DNA of 23,243 nt from NCBI GenBank assembly GCA_035546355.1, contig DATKEH010000236.1, forward strand, positions 1 through 23,243. Reading direction: 5' to 3'. A program made the position numbers and the translations under genes. The stretch comes from DATKEH01 sp035546355. GTDB taxonomy: Bacteria > Acidobacteriota > Thermoanaerobaculia > Multivoradales > JAIOJS01. Below, one piece after another: positions 9,469 to 16,342 of this stretch (position 1 is its first letter; each line of letters begins with the position of its first letter). The notes under the pieces were generated by a model that was not told where the DNA came from, searched no databases, and saw only the letters and a program-made list of their open reading frames with translations.

Positions 9469-10238
9469 AGCTCGAGCCACACCCGGGTGGCGCCGCCCGC
9501 GCGGTCGACGCGGAAGGGAGCCCCGTAGAGGCGGCCGAGACGCTCGCGGGTGAGCACCTCGGCGGGAGTCCCCACCGACAGCAGGCGGCCGCCGTCGAGG
9601 CAGGCGACCCGGTCGGCCACCGCGCCAGCGACGTTGAGATCGTGGGTGGCGAGCACCAGGGTGAGGCCGCGGTCGCGCCGCAGCTGCCGCAGCAGGGTGA
9701 CGATCTGACGCTGGTGGCGGGGATCGAGGTGGGTGGTCGGCTCGTCGAGCAGCCACAGCGGCGCCTCCTGGGCCAGGGCGGCGGCGAGGTGCGCGCGCTG
9801 TCGCTCGCCGCCGGAGAGCTCCCCCAGGGGGCGGTCCGCCAGAGCGTCGAGGCCGGTGCGGGAGATCGCCTCTGCCACCGCCGTCCGATCCTCCTCCCCC
9901 GCTGCCGCCAGCAGGCCGGCGAGGTGGGCGTAGCGCCCGAGCAGCACGTAGCGCGCCACGGTGAGCGGCAGCTCGTCGGGCGCCTGCTGCGGCAGGTAGG
10001 CCAGCCGGCGAGCCAACAGCCGCCGCGGCAGCGCGGCGAGTGGCTCTCCGCCGAGGCGGACCTCGCCGTCGGCGGCCGGCGGCAGGCCGGCGAGCGCCCG
10101 CAGCAGGGTGGTCTTGCCGGCGCCGTTGGGCCCCACCACGACGAGGGCCTCGCCGGCGGACACCTCCAGGTCCAGCGGCTCCAGCAGCCGTCTCCCGGCG
10201 ACGGTGACGCCGAGGGCGCGGGCGACCAGCAGGGTCAC
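9465..10238 (-). CDS. btuD: Vitamin B12 ABC transporter, ATP-binding protein
   Basis: This 257-residue ABC ATPase drives cobalamin import with BtuC. The Walker A motif is GPNGAGKTT, the Q-loop lies in LAYLPQQAPDELPLT, the signature is LSGGERQR, Walker B is LWLLDEPTTHLD, and the H-loop His is in VLATHDLN. GTG at 10238 overlaps the btuF stop in a GTGA junction, and the stop overlaps the btuC start in the same way, so the genes are tightly coupled. Upstream in-frame sequence is low-complexity and lies antisense-like across btuF, so it was excluded. The assignment to B12 rather than iron-siderophore uptake comes from operon context. Confidence 0.93.
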   Translation of the reverse strand: MTLLVARALGVTVAGRRLLEPLDLEVSAGEALVVVGPNGAGKTTLLRALAGLPPAADGEVRLGGEPLAALPRRLLARRLAYLPQQAPDELPLTVARYVLLGRYAHLAGLLAAAGEEDRTAVAEAISRTGLDALADRPLGELSGGERQRAHLAAALAQEAPLWLLDEPTTHLDPRHQRQIVTLLRQLRRDRGLTLVLATHDLNVAGAVADRVACLDGGRLLSVGTPAEVLTRERLGRLYGAPFRVDRAGGATRVWLEL

Positions 10239-11131
10239 CGAGCGAGAGCCTCGCGCAGCTCGCGGTAGAGGCGGGGGAGGCGCGGGCCCGGCACCATCAC
10301 GTGCGAGCCCGAGATCACCTCGACGCGCGCGTCGCGCAGCCCCGGGACCCGCTGCCAGTCCCGGCTCAGCGCTGCCGCGGCCGCGGGATGGAGCGGCCGG
10401 CTCTGCAGCTCGACGATGACCTCGGGCCGGCGGCGGAGGAGCTCTTCGAGACTCGCCTGGGGGTAGGGCAATGCCGCGTCGGCGAGGGCGTTGCGCGCTC
10501 CCAGTCGCGCGAGGAGCTGGTCGTAGAAGGTCCCGGGTCCGGCGGCGAGGATGCGCCCCAGCTCCCCCTGCGGGCGGTCGAGGACCAGCAGCACCAGCGG
10601 CGTTCCCGGCACCGGGTCGGGAGCGAGGTCCCGCCGCCACTGCCGGCGGAGCTCCCTGGCGGCGTCGGTGGCCGCACAGCGCGCGCCGAGGGCGGCGGCG
10701 GCGGCCGGCACGTCCTCGACCGCATCGCTCGCCACCTCGAGGACCGGCACCCCCAGCCGCTGCAGCTGCCCGCCCAGCTCCCGCTGGCTCGGCAACAGCA
10801 CGGCGAGGTCCGGCCGTAGCGCCACCAGGGTCTCCAGCCGCGGGTCGAACAGACCCCCCAGGCGGGGGAGAGCGGCGGCCGCGGGCGGCCAGGTGGCGTA
10901 GTCGCTGACTCCCACCACGCGCTCCCCCAGCCCGAGCGCGAAGAGCAGCTCGACGGCGCTCGGGGAGAGGGCGACGACGCGCTGGCAGGAGACCGGCGGG
11001 GGCGGGGCGGCGATGCCGCCGCCGGCGGCGAGCGCCAGCGCCAGCGTCACGCCCGCCGCGCGGGCGGCGGGCCGCCGCCAGGCGGACCGAAGTGGCGCGG
11101 CGGCCCGGATGCGATCGGCGGCGGCGATCAC
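10235..11131 (-). CDS. btuF: Vitamin B12 periplasmic binding protein
   Basis: This 298-residue protein has a basic N-terminus and a hydrophobic export signal (GVTLALALAAGGGIAA) followed by a class III periplasmic-binding-protein fold: RVVALSPSAVELLFALGLGERVVGVS, then RLGGLFDPRLETLVALRPDLAVLL, and a C-terminal lobe with ILAAGPGTFYDQLLARLGARNA and SLEELLRRRPEVIVEL. It should capture cobalamin released by BtuB and deliver it to BtuCD. Its GTG start at 11131 overlaps the btuB stop in a GTGA junction. Related proteins bind iron-siderophores or haem. The B12 role follows from the riboswitch and the adjacent btuB-type receptor. Confidence 0.92.
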   Translation of the reverse strand: MIAAADRIRAAAPLRSAWRRPAARAAGVTLALALAAGGGIAAPPPPVSCQRVVALSPSAVELLFALGLGERVVGVSDYATWPPAAAALPRLGGLFDPRLETLVALRPDLAVLLPSQRELGGQLQRLGVPVLEVASDAVEDVPAAAAALGARCAATDAARELRRQWRRDLAPDPVPGTPLVLLVLDRPQGELGRILAAGPGTFYDQLLARLGARNALADAALPYPQASLEELLRRRPEVIVELQSRPLHPAAAAALSRDWQRVPGLRDARVEVISGSHVMVPGPRLPRLYRELREALAR

Positions 11132-12945
11132 CGCGTCACCGACACCCCGGCGACGAGGGTCCGCCCCGGCGCGGGGACGCCGAGGGCGGGCTGGTACCGT
11201 TGGTCGGCGAGGTTCTCCACCCGCGCGTAGGGGGCGAGCCAGGATCGCGCCTGCCAGCGGGCGGCCAGGTCGAGCCGCTGATAGGAGGGGTTGTCGGTGC
11301 GGGCACCGGTGACGGGATCGACATCGGGCCGCGTGCCGACGTGCTGGGCATGGAGGGACCAGGTCCAGGCCGCCGGGCGCAGCGTCACCAAGAGGTAGGC
11401 GCTCTCCTCCGGCCGCCGCAGGAGAGGCTGGCCGGTGTCGCGGCTCTCGGCCTCCAGCCGGCTGCCGCCGAGCTCGATCCGCCCCCGGGACAGGGTGCGC
11501 GCCACCGACCCCTCGACGCCGCGGCTGCGGGCGCGGCCGACGTTGACGTTGCGCAGGGTGGCGAAGTCGAAGTCGATCAGGTCCTCGAGCTCGGTGGAGA
11601 AGCCGGTCAGCCCGAAGCGCCAGGCGCCGGGGGTGGCCTCGACCGCCACTTCCAGGCTCTCGCTGCGCTCGGGCCGCAGGTCGGGGTTGCCGAACAGCGG
11701 GAAGAACAGCTCGCCCAGCGACGGGGCGCGGAACCCCTCGCCGTAGCTCCCTCGCAGCCGCAGCTGCCGGCCGACCGCCACCACCGCGCCCAGCCGCGGG
11801 CTGGTGTGCCCGCCGTAGACGTCGTTGTCGTCGTGGCGTACCCCCAGCTCGGCACCCCAGCGCTCGCCTTCGAGGTGCAGCTGCGAGAAGCCCGCCCAGG
11901 TGCGCTGCTCGGCTGCCGCCAGGTTGCGGCCGAAGTTGGAGCGGTCCGACACCTCCAGCCGCTCGCCTTCGGCCCCGGCTGCCCACCAGCCGCCGCCGGA
12001 CAGCTGGCGCCGCACCACGGCGCGCCCGCGGTCGGCGCGGGAGTCGGTGTCCTGAGCGACGAAGCCGAAGGGGTCGTCGGGATCGCGGAAGGCGTTGTCG
12101 TAGCGCACCTGCGACAGCAGGCTCTCCAGGCTCCAGGCGCCGGCGACCGCGCTGGCCGGCAGCGCCCAGTCGGTCTCCTCCCAGGCGATCCGGCGCTGCG
12201 GTCCGTCGAAGATGCCGCTCGGCGGGATGCCGGTCTGCGAGTCGTTCCAGCGCCCCAGCAGCCCGACCTCGGTGGACGGGGTGACGCTCCAGCCGAGCCG
12301 GGCGGCGAGCTCACGCCCCTCGTAGTCGTCGTTGGGCAGCTCGCTGCCGCCCTCGCGCCGGTGCCCGGAGAGATCGAGACCCAGGCGCTCTCCCGGCCAG
12401 CCGGCGGCCAGGGCGAGGCGGGCATAGCCGTGCTCGCCGCCTTCGGCGTCCAGCCGCACTCCCTGCCGCGACCCGGTCAACACCTGCACCACGCCGCCGG
12501 CGGCGCTGCTGCCGTACAGCGCGCTGAACGGGCCCGGCACCACCTCGACGCGCGCCACCCCCTCGGTGGGCAGGAACGCCCAGTTGAAGCCGCCGAAGTA
12601 GGGGTCGTTGAGCGGGATGCCGTTCCACAGCACCAGCACCTGGTCCGACTCGGTGCCGCGCACGAAGACCGAGGTCTGTTGCCCGGGGGAGCCGGCGGGG
12701 ACCGCGTGCAGGCCGGGCACGGCAGAGAACAGCTGCGCCACCGAGGGGGCCTGGCGAGCGGCGATGGCGGCGGCGTCCACCAACCGCACGGTAGCCGAGA
12801 CGTCGCTCCGCTCCTCCTCCTCGAGGGTGGCGGTGACGACGATCTCCTCCTCCACCGCCGGTTCGGCGGCGGGGGAGGTCTGGGCGGTGAGCCAGCCGGG
12901 CAGCAGACCGGCCGCCAGGGCGAAGGTCGATGCGATGCGGCACAT
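11128..12945 (-). CDS. btuB: TonB-dependent cobalamin receptor (BtuB-type)
   Basis: This 605-residue outer-membrane receptor is close in size to E. coli BtuB. It has a signal peptide (ending near residue 21), a TonB box EEIVVTAT (33-40), a plug domain (about 45-155, with VFVRGTESDQVLVLWNGIPL and VEVVPGPFSALYGSSAAGGV) and a long beta-barrel. ATG at 12945 is preceded by AGGAG (plus-strand 12952-12956) at good spacing. The gene lies directly behind a cobalamin riboswitch and ahead of btuF, btuD and btuC, so it should import B12 or other corrinoids with TonB energy. The last residues are SVTR rather than the terminal aromatic residue typical of outer-membrane barrels, which is mildly unusual. Confidence 0.93.
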   Translation of the reverse strand: MCRIASTFALAAGLLPGWLTAQTSPAAEPAVEEEIVVTATLEEEERSDVSATVRLVDAAAIAARQAPSVAQLFSAVPGLHAVPAGSPGQQTSVFVRGTESDQVLVLWNGIPLNDPYFGGFNWAFLPTEGVARVEVVPGPFSALYGSSAAGGVVQVLTGSRQGVRLDAEGGEHGYARLALAAGWPGERLGLDLSGHRREGGSELPNDDYEGRELAARLGWSVTPSTEVGLLGRWNDSQTGIPPSGIFDGPQRRIAWEETDWALPASAVAGAWSLESLLSQVRYDNAFRDPDDPFGFVAQDTDSRADRGRAVVRRQLSGGGWWAAGAEGERLEVSDRSNFGRNLAAAEQRTWAGFSQLHLEGERWGAELGVRHDDNDVYGGHTSPRLGAVVAVGRQLRLRGSYGEGFRAPSLGELFFPLFGNPDLRPERSESLEVAVEATPGAWRFGLTGFSTELEDLIDFDFATLRNVNVGRARSRGVEGSVARTLSRGRIELGGSRLEAESRDTGQPLLRRPEESAYLLVTLRPAAWTWSLHAQHVGTRPDVDPVTGARTDNPSYQRLDLAARWQARSWLAPYARVENLADQRYQPALGVPAPGRTLVAGVSVTR

Positions 12946-12951
12946 GGGACG

Positions 12952-13052
12952 CTCCTGCGGTCGTGCTCCTCCCCATGGGAGAGGAGCGGCAGGTGCGTGC
13001 CCCCTGGGCCGGCACCATGGGCTCGTCCCCTCACACCCCGGAGGAGGAGCTG
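12952..13052 (-). promoter_or_regulatory. Expression platform of the cobalamin riboswitch over the btuB Shine-Dalgarno
   Basis: Read on the minus strand, a hairpin pairs GCTCCTC (plus 12981-12987) with GAGGAGC (plus 12965-12971), with CCC/GGG inside and one bulged base. The btuB Shine-Dalgarno is itself AGGAGC, so the same GCTCCT arm could pair with the ribosome site instead. A further GCTCCTCCTCC lies next to the aptamer (plus about 13042-13050). There is no T-run, so control of translation rather than termination is the more likely mode. The pairing options are visible; the switching mechanism is inference. Confidence 0.6.
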
Positions 13053-13058
13053 GTGGAT

Positions 13059-13241
13059 GGCGGCGTGGCAGGTTTCCTGGCTCCCGGAGTCGCCTACTCC
13101 CGGGCCTTCCCATGACGCTTCCGCGCAGCGGCGGGCGTCACAGTGGCGTCGTCCGGTTTCGTTCCGGTTACAGTGGCGGGGGCCGCGCCGGCCTTGCACC
13201 GGCTTCCCTCTTCTCCGTCAGGGACGGAGCACCACGTCGCC
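13059..13241 (-). ncRNA. Cobalamin riboswitch (AdoCbl/B12 aptamer)
   Basis: The minus strand carries the conserved cobalamin-aptamer elements in order. These are a 5' GGTGCTCC, then GGGAAGCCGGTGCAAGGCC, CCCGCCACTGTAACCGG with the hallmark GCCACTGT, and the B12 box GAGCCAGGAAACCTGCC (about 13067-13083). Closing helix P1 forms between GGCGACGTGG (13241 to 13232) and CCACGCCGCC (13068 to 13059), with a bulge and one opposed base, which defines the limits. It lies 113 bp before the btuB start. High intracellular cobalamin should lower expression of btuB and the genes behind it. A promoter should lie in 13242-13323, but no clear hexamers stand out there. Confidence 0.95.
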
Positions 13242-13323
13242 GCGTTGCGGTCTCAAAGAGCTGAGGAAGCGTAGCCCGGTCGGGGCCCAGGACAGCGGTC
13301 GCCGTGGCGGCCGCGGACCCCCG

Positions 13324-13872
13324 CTACTCGCCGCCGTCGTCGATCGGCACCGGCGCCGGTGCCGGCGCCGGAATCGGCGGTGGCGGCGGCAGGAACGGCG
13401 CGGTCGACGGCGACGGCACGCCACCGCCGAACCCGGCTCCCCACACCGGGATCCCGCCCCCCACCTCGTCGGGCTCGACGAACTGCTCCATGTCGTAGGA
13501 GCGAGAGAGGAACTGCGTCAGCGCATCCGAGCCGGCGCGAGCCTCGGCGGCGGCCCGCTCGGCCTCGGTCGGCATGTCGTTGGGCAGGATCCCCATGTCC
13601 ACCGTGGTGGTGTCGATGACCCGGCCGAAGCCGCGGCTCTCGGCCTCGCTGGTGATCGCCGCCACCAGCGACTTCGGCAGCGCCACCACGTTGCCGGTCT
13701 CGCTCGAGAAGACGATCATCGACGGGTCCCAGGCCGCCTCCTTGGGCTGGTAGCGGGTCTCGAAAGCGGTGCCGTTGAGCAGCTCGACGTGGTAGGTGCC
13801 GGCGCCCGCCGGCAGCGCCACGAGCGCGGCGACGAGGAACCCGAGCGTGGCGGTACGCAGCCTCGGTGACAT
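13324..13872 (-). CDS. Small exported protein with proline-rich tail, unknown function
   Basis: This 182-residue protein has a clear signal peptide (MSPRLRTATLGFLVAALVAL, cleavage after about AGAG). A mature domain follows with GTYHVELLNGTAFETRY and DPSMIVFSSETGNVVALPKS, which read like two short beta-rich segments. The C-terminal tail is glycine- then proline/alanine-rich (PPPPPIPAPAPAPVP). ATG at 13872 has AGGAGG 8 bases upstream; a longer in-frame start at 13926 lies upstream of the predicted transcript start and was rejected. It is a single gene between the att remnant and the riboswitch. I do not recognise a family and give no function beyond export. Confidence 0.75.
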   Translation of the reverse strand: MSPRLRTATLGFLVAALVALPAGAGTYHVELLNGTAFETRYQPKEAAWDPSMIVFSSETGNVVALPKSLVAAITSEAESRGFGRVIDTTTVDMGILPNDMPTEAERAAAEARAGSDALTQFLSRSYDMEQFVEPDEVGGGIPVWGAGFGGGVPSPSTAPFLPPPPPIPAPAPAPVPIDDGGE

Positions 13873-13916
13873 GCGGTCGTCCTCCTGGGCCTGGCCCGAA
13901 TGGAGATTCACGCGCC

Positions 13917-13945
13917 AGTATAGCAAACCATGCGCCCGACAGGAT
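13917..13945 (-). promoter_or_regulatory. Extended -10 promoter of the exported-protein gene, next to the att remnant
   Basis: The minus strand reads TGC-TATACT, an extended -10 element (TATACT at plus 13917-13922), about 45 bases before the ATG at 13872. The -35 position (13940-13945, ATCCTG) is weak and falls inside the tRNA-derived repeat. Confidence 0.55.
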
Positions 13946-13974
13946 TCGAACCTGTGCCCTTCGGCTCCGGAGGC
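13931..13974 (-). repeat. att remnant: duplicated 3' half of tRNA-Arg(CCG)
   Basis: These 44 bases match 19584-19627, the 3' half of the intact tRNA-Arg(CCG), in the same orientation with a single mismatch (13957 C against 19610 A). The copy covers the 3' acceptor strand, the T arm, the variable region and most of the anticodon arm. It lacks the 5' half and the CCA. It marks the distal end of an element that integrated into the tRNA gene. Confidence 0.93.
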
Positions 13975-14158
13975 TATGCCCGGCGCCTGAGACGCCGGCG
14001 CTTACGACACGCCGAGACCCGAATGGTGAGCCCCGCCTGTACGCCCCCACCAAGCTCAATTGCCTGATCGAGCAACCGCAGATCGAGGGGATGGTCGCGG
14101 TGGAGAGGGCGGCGCGGCGACGGTCTTCTTAGCCAGCGCAGGGCCCCCTTCTCCCCTG

Positions 14159-15277
14159 TTAGACGGGCGCGTGGGGCGATTTTACCGTTCTCATCCCCGC
14201 CACCCGCCCCGCCACCCGCCGCAGCGCCTTCATCGGCAGATACCGCCGCTGGTAGCCCATGGTGGTGCGCAGGTCCTCGTGGCCGACCATGGCCGCCACC
14301 GCGTAGGGGCTCTCGCCGGCGTCGAGCAGCCACGAGATGAGCGCGTTGCGGGCGCCGCCGATGTACTCGAGCGGCGGGTCGATCTTGGCGGCGGTGGCGG
14401 CGCGCCGGAAGCGCTTGCGCAGCGTCGAAGCGGTCACCTTCCGCCCCTGCACGTGGTAGAGCAGGCCGCTCACCGCCGGCGGCCGCGAGCGGCGCCAGGC
14501 GCGGAAGTGCTCGACCAGGTCCTCCCCGAAGGGGATCACCTGCACCTTGCCGGTCTTCTGCGCCACAAAGCGCAGCAGCCCCTCCTCGAGGTCAATCTGG
14601 TCCTCGCGGGTGGCGAAGATGTCGCTCGGCCGCATGCCGGTGGCGATCGCGTGCTCGGCGACGGTGCGCTCGAGCGAGCCCACGGGCATCGCATCCAGGA
14701 AGGCGAACACCTGCTCGGGCTCGAGCACCCGCTTGCCGCCGTGGCTGCGCGGCAGGTTGCGGGGGATCGACCAGCGCCGCTCGACGCCCGCCCAGCGGTA
14801 GATGCGCGACAGCAGCCCGAGGTCCTTCCGCACCATCACCTTGGTCGGCACCCGCGTCGCCTTCTTCCCCAGCTTGCGCCCCACCCGCCAGCCGATGTAG
14901 CGCGCGACCAGGCCGTCGTCGACCTCGTCGGCGCACAGCCCGGGCAGGCGCAGCTCCTGCGTCACCCACTGCACGACGCCGGCGGTGCGCTGGTGATAGG
15001 AGAGGAGCGTGCCGTCGGCCAGCGTCTTCGCCCGCACCCGCAGCTCGTGCGCCTCGAGGAAGTCGCGGATGATGGCCACCAGCGCCGGCCGCGCCCGGAT
15101 CAGCCCCGGCAGCCCATGCTTGCGCAGCTTGGCGTCGAGCTCGACGGCGTCGCGGAACTGCACCGCCTGCTCGAGGGTGGCGAAGGTCTCCTTCACCCGC
15201 TTGCCGTTGATGCGCACGCGGGCCTGCCAGTTGCCGGATGGGAGGCGGGTGATGTTCTTGTTGGTACCCACGATCAC
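14159..15277 (-). CDS. Tyrosine-type site-specific recombinase (integrase)
   Basis: This 372-residue phage-type integrase should catalyse insertion and excision at tRNA-Arg(CCG). The N-terminal LPSGNWQARVRINGKRVKET resembles an AP2-like arm-binding domain. A core-binding domain follows (about 65-180). The catalytic domain shows Arg216 (ATGMRPSDI), a Lys near 241-244 (AQKTGKVQ), Arg310 (GGARNAL), His333 (VGHEDLRTT) and the nucleophile Tyr342 (MGYQRRY). The His normally three residues before the second Arg (HxxR) is Gly307 here. GTG at 15277 overlaps the stop of the upstream lipoprotein gene in a GTGA junction, which places the integrase third in a small operon. It lies 185 bp from the att remnant. 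The fold and role are secure; activity is uncertain because of the Gly307 change. Confidence 0.93.
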   Translation of the reverse strand: MIVGTNKNITRLPSGNWQARVRINGKRVKETFATLEQAVQFRDAVELDAKLRKHGLPGLIRARPALVAIIRDFLEAHELRVRAKTLADGTLLSYHQRTAGVVQWVTQELRLPGLCADEVDDGLVARYIGWRVGRKLGKKATRVPTKVMVRKDLGLLSRIYRWAGVERRWSIPRNLPRSHGGKRVLEPEQVFAFLDAMPVGSLERTVAEHAIATGMRPSDIFATREDQIDLEEGLLRFVAQKTGKVQVIPFGEDLVEHFRAWRRSRPPAVSGLLYHVQGRKVTASTLRKRFRRAATAAKIDPPLEYIGGARNALISWLLDAGESPYAVAAMVGHEDLRTTMGYQRRYLPMKALRRVAGRVAGMRTVKSPHAPV

Positions 15278-15942
15278 TCCACCTCGACGCGCACGCGGCC
15301 GCTGTAGGTTCCCTCGCCGCTGAGGCCCCAGGCGAAATGGTGGCTGTAGGCGACATCACCATGCGCGGGCACATCGAGGCGCTGTTCGGCCGCCTCGACC
15401 AGTTGGCCATCGCGCAGCAGCTCGACGGTCAGGATTCCGTAGGCGTCGACGTCGGATCTGTTCCAGAGCCGCCCCGTCACTAGGACGGCATCGCCGAGGA
15501 TCTGCACCTGCGGCGCACCCAGCGTAGAGACCCGCGCCTTCTCGGCCCGCGGCGCCGGTGGTGCCCGCCATGGCCGGCCGGCGGCCTGCTGGTTGAGTTC
15601 GTCGACGCAGCGCTGCACCCCGGCGCGGTGGCGCTCGACGTCGCGGCCGCAGCTCGCGAGCGCTGTCTGCAGCCGGCGGTTCTCGGCCCCCAGCTGCTCA
15701 GCCAGCCGCCGCCAGGTCTCGACGTCGCCCGAAACCGGCTCGACAGCCGCCGCAGCGGGCTCGATTTCGGCCGATCTCGCCGCGGGCGGGGGAAGGGCCG
15801 GGGATGCCTCCGCGGCCGCTACAGGGGCCTCTGGCGCGATCTGCGGGGGATCGCCCACGCAGGCGGCGAGGAGGAGGGCGGCCAGGGCGGCCGCCCTCCT
15901 GGTCGTTGCCGGGTTCTTACCCGGGATAGGCCCGGGGGTCAC
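15274..15942 (-). CDS. Predicted lipoprotein with coiled coil and beta-rich C-terminal domain
   Basis: This 222-residue protein has a lipoprotein signal (LAALLLAAC, Cys28), an Ala/Pro-rich linker, a probable coiled coil (about 75-120, with ETWRRLAEQLGAENRRLQ and RCVDELNQQ) and a C-terminal domain reading VSTLGAPQVQILGDAVLVTG then RSDVDAYGILTVELLRDGQL. This resembles the Ig-like fold of FxLYD/DUF3426-type proteins. GTG at 15942 overlaps the stop of the zinc-ribbon gene, and the stop overlaps the integrase start, both as GTGA. A lipid-anchored coiled-coil protein on an element with an endolysin recalls outer-membrane spanins, but spanins are usually shorter and sit next to the endolysin, so this is only a suggestion. 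Confidence 0.75.
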   Translation of the reverse strand: MTPGPIPGKNPATTRRAAALAALLLAACVGDPPQIAPEAPVAAAEASPALPPPAARSAEIEPAAAAVEPVSGDVETWRRLAEQLGAENRRLQTALASCGRDVERHRAGVQRCVDELNQQAAGRPWRAPPAPRAEKARVSTLGAPQVQILGDAVLVTGRLWNRSDVDAYGILTVELLRDGQLVEAAEQRLDVPAHGDVAYSHHFAWGLSGEGTYSGRVRVEVE

Positions 15943-16196
15943 CTCGCCCCCACCATCGGCAGGTTGCGGTGGCAGTGCTTGCAGACGTTGGCCTCCGGCT
16001 TCACCCACTCGGCGCAGTGGGGGCACTTCACCTGCCGCTCCTTGCTGCTCGCGACGCCGCTGGCGAAGAACAGCAGCAAGGCCAACGGCCCCAGTAGCGC
16101 ACCGCCGAGGCCGAACGCCACCATGTTGTGGCCCTTGCTGTAGGCCGCACCGATCCCGATGATGGCGCCCAGCGCCGGCCAGAATAGGCACTCCAT
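15939..16196 (-). CDS. Small membrane protein with C-terminal zinc ribbon
   Basis: This 85-residue protein has two hydrophobic helices (about 5-20 and 25-48) and a cytoplasmic zinc ribbon with Cys58/Cys61 (VKCPHC) and Cys72/Cys75 (VCKHC). ATG at 16196 has GGAGG 8 bases upstream. The gene heads the leftward three-gene operon of the element. Similar two-helix plus zinc-ribbon proteins are widespread and mostly uncharacterised. No role in integration is known to me. Confidence 0.8.
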   Translation of the reverse strand: MECLFWPALGAIIGIGAAYSKGHNMVAFGLGGALLGPLALLLFFASGVASSKERQVKCPHCAEWVKPEANVCKHCHRNLPMVGAR

Positions 16197-16342
16197 CGCT
16201 CACCCCTCCCCTTGTAGGACGTTTACTGGATCATACCACTCCGGTGAGTAGCCGTCTGACGACCAGAGTGACGGCCTCCGAAATCCGATCCACTTCAGCC
16301 GGATCCGACAGCGATTCGGTGAGCTGGGCGAGGTAGACCTGG
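16197..16342. promoter_or_regulatory. Divergent promoter region of the integrated element
   Basis: These 146 bp separate the leftward and rightward arms of the element. A -10-like TATGAT lies on the minus strand at 16230-16235, with only a weak -35 (CAGACG, 16253-16258) at 17 bp. On the plus strand an open frame from GTG at 16268 runs into TAG at 16334, in the frame of the next gene. No repressor gene is nearby. Confidence 0.45.

Noticed and set aside
8482..10235. Iron-siderophore identity for the FecCD-type ABC transporter
   Set aside because: The protein family alone cannot decide, but the cobalamin riboswitch and overlapping btuB-type receptor make B12 far more likely.
11092..13869. Long plus-strand open frame (about 925 codons) across btuB, the riboswitch and the exported-protein gene
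   Set aside because: It is antisense to genes with clear family motifs and to a riboswitch. Its translation is Arg/Gly/Val/Ala-rich without any domain, as expected from GC-rich shadow frames.
13931..13974. A functional tRNA at the distal repeat
   Set aside because: Only the 3' half is present, with no 5' acceptor strand, no D arm and no CCA.
14060..15307. Plus-strand open frame of 415 codons opposite the integrase
   Set aside because: Antisense to the integrase catalytic motifs; the translation has no recognisable domain.
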